Positions 49,801 to 61,800 of a stretch of 64,000 nucleotides of DNA are shown piece by piece (positions within the stretch are counted from its first letter, which is position 1; each line of letters starts with the position of its first letter). The stretch comes from Chloranthus sessilifolius (lineage: Eukaryota > Streptophyta > Magnoliopsida > Chloranthales > Chloranthaceae). The position numbers and the translations under genes were made by a program. The notes under the pieces were generated by a model that was not told the origin of the DNA, ran no database searches, and was given only the letters and a program-made list of their open reading frames with translations. Where the stretch lies: positions 124,896,831 through 124,960,830 of the forward strand of contig CM037585.1 in the NCBI GenBank assembly GCA_021018995.1, written 5' to 3'.

Positions 49801-52800
49801 GAACCAAACGTGATCATCCAAGCGAAAATCTACGAAATCCTAAGGTATCGAGAGCGTTTTGAGATTTTTGCTTAATTAATTTAGTTTCATTTCAGCAAAC
49901 TAGCATTTCATCATCATTCATGTAGTCTAGGGTCGTTGTCCCGCGCCAGTTTTGGTATCAAAGGCTAGGTTCTAGGTTAGGGCATATTTGCATGACATTT
50001 TAATTTTATTGCATTTTATTTCAATTGTGGTCATTAGTGTGCACGTCTAGTGTTTGATAAAAGTCCTCATTCATTGTTGGTTCATAGTTGCATTTCATTT
50101 TAGAACCTGTGTTAGTAAGCCGTGATCACCGTGGACATGAGCGAGGTTGGCGATGTTCTTAGGGGCATCTGTGCTGAATTGTGTGCGCTAAATGATAGGA
50201 TGGCTGCCATGGAGCAACCCCAAACGACCCTTGAGGCTTCCAATGGTAGACTGCTTGACCGAGTTAATCAGTTAGAAGGGGTTGATGAGCACCTTGATCA
50301 ACGTCGTGAGCGTTATGGTCCACGCTTTGAACGCGGCGGTCATCAGAATGACTGAAATCAGAACCATAGGGTAGATCATCGTGGAGATGACTATGAGCCG
50401 GATGGGAGACTCCTAAAAAATGTTCGAGTTGAGTTTCCAACCTTTGATGGGAGAATGAACCCTAAAATCTTCCTCGATTGGTTATCCGATATGGATAAAC
50501 ATTTCGAGTGGTATAGCATGAGCGATGAGCGATGTGTTAGGCTCGCCAAGATGAAGCTCATCGGCTAAGCTCGACTCTTTTGGGCCAATGTCGAACACAT
50601 AAGAATGAATGCAGGTTGTGCTCCAACTACCCGTTGGGAGGACATGAAGGTACAACTTACGGAGAAGTACATTCTTTTATCATACTACCATATCCTACTT
50701 GATCAATGACAAAATTTACGCCAAGATAGTATGCCCGTGACCAAGTACATTGGCAAATTTGAAGAGTTCATGATGAGAGCCAAGGTATCGGAAGATCCTC
50801 AAGTCACTCTCTCCAGATTCCGCACTGGATTGTGATTTGAATTGTAAAAAGAGTTGATCTCTCACCCTGTTGAAACTCTTGAAGAATGTTACGCTGTTGT
50901 TCAAGACCTTGAACGGTTTTTAAAAGTGATGGTGGTGAGGCGTCTTGAATCCCATACCGGTCAACATCGTGCTGGAGAGGTGAGGCTTAGTGCTGGAAAC
51001 CCACCTCCCAACCCTACACAATCCACTCCTACCAATGTGAGGTTTGACAAGGGAAGGGTGTGGTTGGAGAATCATCGAGGGGTGATTCTCAAATCAAGTG
51101 CTATAAATGTCAAGGGTTGGGACACTTTACCGTCCAATGCCCCCTACGAGAGACACCCAAAGGAATCTCTTCATTGAGGGAGAGGGAGATGAGGATGATG
51201 GAAAATTTGAGGAAGAAGTCTTCGAGCCGAATGTCACACCTAGTGATGAAGAAGGTGATGACAGTGGTCGTGCTCTAGTTGTGAGGTGTGCCATTGCACA
51301 ACCTCAACGGGATGAAAAAAGGATTGGCGTAGGGAGAACATCTTCCACACCTTCACCAAATATGGAGAGAAATGTTGTAGCGTTATCGTGGATAGTGGGA
51401 GTTGTACTAATGTGGTGTCGACACACACCATCACTTGCTTAGGGCTTACACCCGAAACTCACCCGAGGCCATACAAAGTCGCATGGGTTGACTCTTCATC
51501 CATTCTCCTGTCCCAAAGGTATCGTGTGTTGATTCAATTGGGTTCATATTCAGACACCTTGTGGTGTGACGTGGTGCCAATGGATGTGGACCACATCATT
51601 TTGGGAAGGGCATGACTTTATGACATGGACGTGACTCTTCTTGGTTGATCAAACGTATGCATGTTTATGCATAAGGGCAAGAAAATCACTTTAAACCCTT
51701 TGCCTCCCAAAACGCCATCAACATTGTGAGCCCTTCGGAATTTGAAAGGGCATCTATGGATGAGAATGTGGTGTACGTTGTCATCACCGTCGAGTGTGCT
51801 CTCGAGTCTATGGGTGAACACCCTAAGGATGTTGAGCCGATTTTGAAAGCATTTTTAGATGTCTTCCCAGAAGACTTACCTAATGAGCTCCCTCCCATGC
51901 GGGACATTCAACATGCTATAAACTTAGTTCCCGGGAGTTGAGCCGATTTTGAAAGAATTTTTAGATGTCTTCCCAGAAGACTTACCTAATGAGCTCCCTC
52001 CCATGCGGGACATTCAACATGCTATAGACTTAGTTCCCGGGTCTACTCTACGGAACCTGCTCCATTATAGGCTGAATTCGGTTGAACATGCTGAGCTAAC
52101 GCGACAAGTCGATGAGTTCCTTCGGAAGGGGTTCATCCAAGAGAGCTTGAGCCCTTGTCCCAAACCCGCACTACTCACACCCAAGAAAGATGGTACTTGG
52201 CGAATGTGTGTGGATAGTCGGGCCATCAACAGGATTACGGTCAAGTATCGGTTTCCTATACCTAGGCTCAATGACATATTGGATATGATGGTTGGTGCCA
52301 CTATCTTCTCCAAGATAGACCTCAAAAATTGCTACCATCAAGTCCGTATTTGCCCTGGTGATGAGTGGAAAACCGCCTTTAAGACCGAGAATGGTCTTTA
52401 TGAGTGGACGGTCATGCCTTTTGGGTTTTCTAATGCCTTGAACACTTTCATAAGACTCATGACCCAAGTGTTGAGGCCGTTCCTAGGCAAATTTCTTGTT
52501 GTGTATTTGACGACATTTTGATTTATAGTCATGACAAGGAACGACACCTGATTCACCTTAGGTTGGTGACGCGGGACGATAACCCTAAAATGCGGAATAT
52601 GATTTTAATGCGATTTGCCGAAATTAATTAGAATTTGATCAAGCGTAATTTCAAAACTATCTTAAATACCTTAGGGTTCAGAGAATTCAGGTGGGTAAAT
52701 CACACGAGATCCAGTTAGGGTCCAGTCCGATGCGCGAGTACTATTAGATTTGAGGCAAGATCGGCCTAGAGATAGAACTCTAGCTTTTCCAGGCTTAGGC

Positions 52801-55800
52801 GCTCGTCTTCGATCCGATGTAGATTCACGGTTCGAACCAGGGTGGCGGAAATAGGTTATGGGTTTGTAATAGGTTTTGGTTTTGTATGTGTTTATGGTTT
52901 CAGGATCGGTTTATGGTTTAGAAAAAGGTGTTGGCTATGTTTGATTTAGGGTTTCAAAAGGCTTAGAGTTTTGGGATCGAAAGGAAACAATTAGGCTATG
53001 TAGGGAAGCAAACAGATCGAGGGATAACCAATATAATAGAGAAGATAACAATGGCTTTTAGGAATCACTCCCTTGGCCTCACACCAAACCCATCTCAGGC
53101 AAAGAATATTCAAGCATAAAAACATTCAAAATATTCAATAACTAATTAAAAAGTCTTTACAAGCCTCTATATATAGGCCACCAATAATTAAAATTCAAAA
53201 TAAAGAGTTCTAATAGAAATAAAATACAAAAAGGCAAGTTTTCGCTAAAAAAAAACTCAAATTTCGGAAGCCCGTCACGACGTCCACGGATGTCCGTAGT
53301 GCCCCACGGACGTCCGTGACCTACGGACAGTGAAGGGGCAAAATCACGGACGTCCGTCACTGTTCACGGACGTCCGTCACTGTTCACATGAACAGTAATT
53401 TTTTTTTTTTTTTCGTGACGTTCCCCGTCATTCTCCTCCACTCAAAATGTTTCATCACCGATGAAACACGCATGTGGTACTCGGATTCGGGCTCCCTCTC
53501 CTCTTCTTTCGACGCCGGTAGAAACGATGTGGTCCGAATCCAATGTCCATGTATGTGGCGTCCCCATCAATTCCTCGACCAAAAGGTTTCATCACCGATG
53601 AAACACGCCGTGGTAGATATCTAGTGTGCTCGGGGTTCTGAACTTCATTCTCGTGGACCCAAGTGTTTTCGGACTCCGGTTTGCCGATCCATTTGACCAA
53701 GTATTTCTGGAATCCCCCGTCCTGTGTAGAGACGACATGATCGTTAATTATATCCTCTATCTCATCTGATCTCTGTCTGCGTGGGGAAGGAAGAGGTATA
53801 GGTTGCAAGGTTGGATTAGGGCTGGGACTAGGGGGTGGCTGGAGTGGGTTTTCAGGAGGTGGGGTGAAACCCAAGTAAGGAACCAGGTCCTCCACATTGG
53901 ACGTTGAACTAACCCCCGTACCTGGAGGAAGCTCGAGCATGTATGCATTAGGTCCACTCTTAGCCTAAATTCTAAAAGGCCCAAATACCGAGATTGAGCT
54001 TCTTTATGATCCCGCTGGGAACCGCTCAGGCCTAACCCGGACCATCACATAATCACCCACGTTAAGTTCTTTAGAACGCCTGTGAGCATCTGCAGATAAT
54101 TTATATTGATTGTTGCTTGAATTAATTTTCTGTTTAATTTCGGCATGCAAGCTATGAATATGTTGTGCAAATGCATCGGCAGACTCTGACACTCTATGGG
54201 ATACAGACATGGGGATCAAATCTAATGGGGTCCTAGGCCTATGACCATGCACTTCCTCAAAAGGACTCATGCCTATGGACCTATTGACAGAATTATTATA
54301 TGCAAACTCAGCTGTGGGTAAGATGGTATCCCAGGTTCTAACATAATCACAGACAAGACTACGAAGGAGATTCCCAAGGCTCCTATTGGTGCTTTCAATT
54401 TGGCCATCCGTTTGAGGGTGGTAAGCTGTTGAGAATTGGAGCAATGTGCCCATCATGTGCCAAAGGGTCTTCCAAAAATAACTCGTGAATTTAACATCCC
54501 TATCAGACACAATAGTTTTGGGCAAGCCATGAAGACGCACTACCTCCGTAAAAAATAGTTTAGCAATATGAGATGCATCGGAGGTTTTGGAACAAGGAAT
54601 GAAGTGGGCCATTTTGGAAAATCGGTCCACTACGACATAGATGGAGTCGTGCTTCCTAGGGGTCTTAGGAAGTCCAAGCACGAAATCCATAGAGAGGTCT
54701 TGCCACGGTGTGTGTGGCACGGGTAAAGGAGTGTACAAGCCGGTATTTTGTTTGGTCTGTTTTGACACTTGGCAAGTACGACAATATTTGACAACTCGAG
54801 CGACATCTCTCATCAGGCTAGGCCAAAAGAACCTATCCTCTACGAGCGCAACAGTTTTATTATGCCCGAAATGTCCGGCCATCCCTCCAGCATGTAACTC
54901 CCAAATGAGAAAGTCACGTAATGAAGTGCGAGGGATGCAAAGGCGATTGCCTTTAAACAAGTACCCATCATGGATGGTGTATACATAGTGTGTAATCGAT
55001 CGGGTTACTAAGGAGAGGCAGTACTCAACCCAAAAATCTGGGCACTCAGGGTACTTATCCTTTAACTTTTCAAACCCGACGATCTCAGTGCTCATTGTGC
55101 GGAAAGTCACCACTTTCATGACTAAGTGCATCACTATTTATTTTCAGCACCTTATGCTTTAACACGAATGTGAACCCTTGAAGGTACTCCACCCACTTGC
55201 GTGCCTTGGGTTCAACTTCTTCGTGAAGCAAGAAAGCGTAAGGCTTCATGGTCGAGAAAAAGACAAATTCCTCATCTAAGGTAATGTTTCCAATACCAAA
55301 GAGATCGAACGACCGCATAGAATTCCTTGTCATAGGTGGAGTATTTTTGCTTCGCCTCGTTAAGTTTTTCGCTAAAATAGGCCACAGGGTGACCCTCTTG
55401 GCTAAGCACTCCTCCTATGCCTACACCCGATGCATCACATGCAACTTCAAAGACTTTGGAAAAGTCCGGCAATCGCATGACGGGTGCGCTACTCATTCGT
55501 TGTTTGATCTCGGCAAAGGCTTTTGTCGGTGCTTTGCCCCATTTAAAATCCCCTTTTTCATGCAATCTGTAATTGGGGCCATAATGGTGCTAAAGCTTCT
55601 GATGAAGCGACGATAGAAAGTAGCCAAGCCATGGAAGCTGCGGACATCGTGTATGTTCTTTGGTTCAGGCCACTCCACAAGCCATGAAAGTGCACTTCTT
55701 GAAATTGGCAAACAACTTCTCGCCCTTGAGGGTTTCACAAACCAGCCTAAGGTGGGTCAAGTGTTGATCCTTGTTGTGACTATAGATCAAGATGTCATCG

Positions 55801-58800
55801 AAATAAACAACAAGGAATTTGCCTAGAAACGGCCTCAACACTTGGGTCATGAGTCGCATGAAAGTACTCGGGGCATTAGAAAGCCCAAAAGGCATGACCA
55901 TCAACTCGTAAAGACCATCCTTAGTCTTAAAGGCGGTTTTCCACTCATCACCGGGGCGGATGCGGACTTGATGGTAGCCACTTTTAAGGTCTATCTTTGA
56001 AAAGATAGTGGCACCAACCATCATGTCGAGCATATCATCGAGCCTTGGTATGGGAAACCGATACTTAACGGTAATCTTATTGATCGCACGGCTATCCACA
56101 CACATGCGCCACGTACCATCTTTCTTAGGAGTGAGTAGGCGTGCACACCTGCTCAAACTATCTTGGATGAACCCCTTCTGAAGGAGCTCATTGACTTGCC
56201 GAGTTAACTCGGCGTGCTCAACCGGATTCAACCTATAGTGGGGCAGGTTCGGTAAGGTAGATCCGGGAACCAAATCTATTGCATGTTGGATATCACGCAG
56301 AGGAGGGAGTTCGTTTGGTAAGTCTTCAGGGAAGATATCCGTAAACTCTTTTAAAATCGGCTCAACCTCCTGGGGACACTCGCTCACCGACTCGATAGCA
56401 CTCTCTACGGTGACAACTACGTACACCACACTCTCATCTTTCGATGCTTTCTCGAACTCAGAAGGGCTCACAATATTAATGGATTTAGAAGACTCGCCTT
56501 CTTTTCAATTGGTTGGTCGATGGTGTTTTGGGAGGCAAAGGGTGTAAAGTGATCTTTTGCCCTTATGCATGAACGCATATGTTTGTTCGACTGAAAAGAG
56601 TCACGCCCATGTCAGAGAGCCACGGCCTTCCCAAAATAATATGGCCCACATCCATCGGCACCACATCGCACCATAAGGTGTCCGAATAAGAACCTAAATC
56701 AATCACACGACACCTTTTCGACACGGAATGGATGAAGAATTGACCCATGCGATTTTATAAGGTCTCGTGGGCTTGTGTAAGCCCTAAGCATTTCCATGAG
56801 TTGATATAACATTAGTGCAACTACCGCTATCCACGATGACCCTACAATTCTTTTCACCAATCGGCATAGGTGTGGAAGATGTTCTCCTCGCCAATCATCC
56901 TTTTCATCCTGCTGAGGTCTGCAAGAGCACACCTCACAACTAAAGCATGACCACAAGATCACCCTCTTCATCACTGGGTGTGCTAACCGGTTCAAATACT
57001 TCCTCTTCAACCACTACCTCATCATCATCATCCTCTCCCTCAATAAAGAGAGTCCTTTGGGGTTCTTTCGTAGGGCATTGGGCGGCAAAGTGTCCCATCC
57101 CATGACATTTATAGCATTTTACTTGAGAATTAACCCTTGAGGATTCCCCGCCTATACATTTTCCCTTTTCAAACCTAGAATTGGTAGGGGCAGGTTGTGT
57201 AGGTTTGGGAGGAGGATTGAATCATCCCTCACCGGATCGTTGGTTACTATATTGTGGCTCGCTTCTTCACCACCATAGTTTTCAAATATCGTTCGAGATC
57301 TTGCACAACGGCATAGCATCTTTCAAGTTTCCACGAGGTGAGAAATCAACTCTTTTTGCAAATCAAGTCGCAATCCGGTGCGGAATCTAGAGAGAGTGAT
57401 TTCAGGGTCTTCCGATACTTTTGCCCTCATCATGAACTCTTCAAATTTGGCAATGTAATCGGTCACGGGCATACCACCTTGGCGTAAATTTTGCCACTGG
57501 TCGAGGAGGCGTTGGTGATATGATAAAGAAACATACTTCTCAGTAAGTTGTTCCTTCATGTCGTCTCAACGGGTAATGGGAGGACAACCCGCCTTCACCC
57601 TAATGCGCTCAACATTGAGCCAAAAAGTCAAGCTTGACCAACCAATTTCATTTTGATAGTCTAACGAAACGGTCGTCATTCATGGCATACCAATCAAAGT
57701 GTTGGTCCATGTCAGAAAGCCAATCGAGGAAGACGGTAGGGTCCATTCTTCCATCGAAAGTCGGAATCTCAACTCGGACATTCTTAAGGAGTTGAACTTC
57801 GGGGTCATAGTCATCTCTACGATGATCCCTACGATTCCGATTGTCTTGGCGACCATTACGTTCCAAGTGGGGACATTTACGCTCTTGGTGCTGATTTTCC
57901 AGCCCATCCATCGCTTCCAGTTGGTTGATTTCATTCACGTAATCTATCATTACCAACTCCTAGGGATGTTTGGGCTTGCTCAATGGTATTCAAACGTGCA
58001 CTAATTGCACCCAATTCTTCTCGCATAGCTCTAAGAGTATTAAGAACCTCATCCGAAGCCATGGTGATCACAAGGTCTATTAGGGTTCTAATATGGCATG
58101 CAATATGGACTCACAAACGAAAAAAAAAATAATGCAATAAAATAAATATGACAAATAAAATGCCCTAACCTAGAAAACCTAGGGCTCTGATACCAAAACT
58201 GACGCGGGACGATAACCCTAAAATGCGGAATATGATTTTAATGCGATTTGCCGAAATTAATTAGAATTTGATCAAGCGTAATCTCAAAACTATCTTAAAT
58301 ACCTTAGGGTTCAGAGAATTCAGGTGGGTAGATCACACGAGATCCAGTTAGGGTCCAAATCCGTACTTGGATTTGAGGCAAGATCGGCCTAGAGATAGAA
58401 CTCTAGCTTTTCCAGGCTTAGGCGCTCGTCTTCGATCCGATGTAGATTCACGGTTCGAACCAGGGTGGCGGAAATAGGTTATGGGTTTGTAATAGGTTTT
58501 GGTTTTGTAACAGGTTTATGGTTTTCAGATCGGTTTATGGTTTAGAAAAAAAGGTGTTGGCTATGTTTGATTTAGGGTTTCAAAAGGCTTAGAGTTTTGG
58601 GATCGAAAGGAAACAATTAGGCTATGGTGTAGGGGAAGCAAACACAGATCGAGAGATAACCAATATAATAGAGAAGATAACAATGGCTTTTAGGAATCAC
58701 TCCCTTGGCCTCACACCAAACCCATCTCAGGCAAAGAATATTCAAGCATAAAAGCATTCAAAATATTCAATAACTAATTAAAAAGTCTTTACAAGCCTCT

Positions 58801-61800
58801 ATATATAGGCCACCAATAATTAAAATTCGAAATAAAGAGTTCTAATAGAAATAAAACACAAAAAGGCAAGTTTTCGCTAAAAAAAAACTCAAATTTCGGA
58901 AGCCCGTCACGACGTCCACGGACGTCCGTAGTGCCCCACGGATGTCCGTGACCTACGGACAGTGAAGGGGCAAAATCACGGTGGTCAGTGTTTCACGGAC
59001 GTCCGTCACTGTTCATCACGGACGTCCGTCACTGTTCACGGACGTCCGTCACTGTTCACATGAACAGTAAATGTTTTTTTTTTTTTTCGTGACGTTCCCC
59101 GTCAGTTGGTTTGCGAGACCTTGAGGGGAAAGAAATTGTATGCGAATTTCAAGAAGTGCACATTCATGCAATGATCCGTTGTCTTCTTGGGATTCATTGT
59201 CTCAGCCGACGGGATGGTTGCAGACCCTGATAAGGTTAAGGCTATTGTGGAGTGGCCCAAACCTAAGAATATTCACGATGTCCGTAGCTTTCATGGCTTG
59301 GCTACATTCTATCGTCACTTAATTCGAAGTTTTAGCACCATTATGGCTCCCATCACCGATTGCATGAAAAATGGAGAGTTTCAATGGAGCAAAGCCGCGA
59401 CGAAAGCCTTTGCCGAGATTAAGGAGAAAGTGACTAGTGCACCCGTCATGTGTCTACCAAAATTTTCTAAAGTCTTTGAAGTTGCATGTGATGAGTCGGG
59501 TGTAGGTATAGGTGGAGTGCTAAACCAAGAAGGCCACCTTGTGGCCTACTTTAGCGAAAATTTAACGAGGTGAAGCAAAAATACTCCACCAATGATGAAG
59601 AGTTTTATGTAGTCGTTCGATCCCTTTGGTATTGGAAACATTAGCTTAGACTGAAAGAGTTTGTGTTGTTTTCCGACCACAAAGCTTTACGCTTTCTTGC
59701 TTCCCAAAAGAAGTTGAACCCGAGGCACCCGACATGGGTTGAATACCTCCAAGGGTTCACATTCGTGTTGAAGCACAAGGTCGGTGTTGAAAACCAAGCG
59801 GTTGATGCGCTTAGTCGTCAGGTGACGACTTTGTAAACCATGAGCACTGAGGCCGTCAAGTTTGACCAATTGAAAGAAGAGTATCTCGAGTGCCCAGATT
59901 TCGGGATGGAGTATAATGCTCTCCTTGATAATCCGACCATTACTAACTCCAAGGATACCCTGCAGGACGGGTATTTGTTCAAAGGCAATCGCCTATGCAT
60001 CCATCGCGATTCATTGTGTGACTTCCTCATTTGAGAGTTACATGCCAGAGGGATTATGGGACATTTCATGCATAACAAGATCATTGCGCTCGTAGAGGAT
60101 AGGTTTTATTGGCCTAGCCTAATGAGAGATGTTTCTTGGATTGTGAAACAATGTTGTACATGCCAAGTGTCCAAACATAGCAAACAAAATACTGGTCTGT
60201 ACACTCCTTTACCCGTGCCACACACACCGTGGCAAGACATCTCGATGGATTTCGTGGGTCGAACTCCCCAAGACTTCGCGAAAACAAGATTCCATTTTTG
60301 TGGTAGTGGACCGCTTCTCCAAAATGGCCCACTTTATACCATGCTCTAAGACCTCCGATGCGACTCTTATCACAAAATTGTTTTTCGGGGAGGTTGAGCG
60401 TCTCCATGGGTTGCTTAAGACCATTGTGTCAGATAGGGACGTCAAGTTCACTAGTTCTTTTTGGAAGACCTTGTGGCACATGATGGGTACCGTGTTATAG
60501 TTCTCTTTGGCCTATCACCCTCAAACCAATGGCTAAACGGAAGTCACCAATAGAAGCTTTGGTAATCTCCTTCGTTGTCTTGTCGATGATCATATTAAGG
60601 CTTGGGATCCTATCTTGCAAATGATCGAGTTTGCATATAACAATTTAGTTAATAGGTTCATAGGCATGAGTCCATTTGAGGTTGTACATGGTCATAGGCC
60701 TAGAACACCCTTAGATTTAATCCCCATGTCAGCATCACATCTAGTGTCCGAGTCCGCAGATGCATTTGCACAACATATTCATGGTTTGCATGCCAAAATT
60801 AGACAGAAAATTAATTCACGCAATGATCAATACAAATTATCGGCAAATGCGCATAATCGTTTCAAAGAATTTCAATTGGCGATCATGTGATGGTTCGAAT
60901 TAGGCCTGAACGATTCCCATCGGGAGCCGCAAAGAAGCTCCAAGCCCGCGACGCTGGGCCTTTTAGAATTGTGGCAAGGAGTGGTCCTAATGCTTACGTT
61001 TGAGCTTCCTCCAGATACAGGGATTATCTCAACGTTCAATGTGGATGATCTAGTTCCTTCTCTGGGCTCAACCCTACTTCCTTGCAATCCCTTCCAAACA
61101 CCCCCTATTCACAATCCCAATCCAACTTTATAGCCTCTACCACTCCCTTCCCCACGCAAGCAAAGGAAAGATGTAATCGAAGAGACATTGGATGATCTTG
61201 TGGTGTCCACCCATGGTGGAGGATTTCAGAAGTATTTGATGAAGTGGATGGGTAAGCCGGACTCTCAAAACACGTGGATAAATGAAGACGAGGTTCGTCG
61301 TTTAGACCCCGACATGCTTGATCGATATCACGACTCCGCTTCATCGGTGATGAAGCCCTTTTGGTCCGGGAGAATTGACGGGGACGTCGACATCATGGAC
61401 ATAAGCTTTGGGGCCATATCGCGTGTACCAGCGTTGGAAGAAACGGAACGGAAACCAGAACCAAGCATAAAGGAGAACATAAAGGAGTACACAATCGATT
61501 GATCGATTGTGGGCGCGCGGGGGGGAGGGGGTCTTAACTTTTGGCGAGTTTATGTTCTCAGTCGTTCGATCGATTCCAAATTTTTGATCAATTGAATGCG
61601 AACCGAGACCTGTGCGACTTATACATTTATAAATCGATCGATCGATCGATTTGCTGTGTAAGTGAGATTTGCTAAAAGACGAAATTTTAGTTTTTGGGCA
61701 AACTTGTCCTTTTTAGTGTTTTCTTTTTTCGAGACTTACTATATAAGGTCCTTATAAACTTTGTAATGAAATTTGATTATTGATGAATGAAAAAAAAATG

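Larger units (their letters stand above)
52567..59104 (-). mobile_element. Gy-D: Ty3/gypsy chromovirus nested in Gy-C
   Basis: TSD gttgg lies at 52562-52566 and 59105-59109. Left LTR 52567-53430 (3' LTR), right LTR 58200-59104 (5' LTR). The internal proteins are close to Gy-B, but the LTR U3 is different, with tandem acggacgtccgt palindromes. The integrase frame is long and intact, the RT has YFDD, and gag keeps its CCHC. A small number of shifts and deletions remain. Confidence 0.95.

Noticed and set aside
54004..55134. A stand-alone host gene for the 376-residue integrase
   Set aside because: It lies between Gy-D LTRs in the correct order with RT and gag, so it is part of a retroelement polyprotein. 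It is not a domesticated gene as far as the sequence shows.
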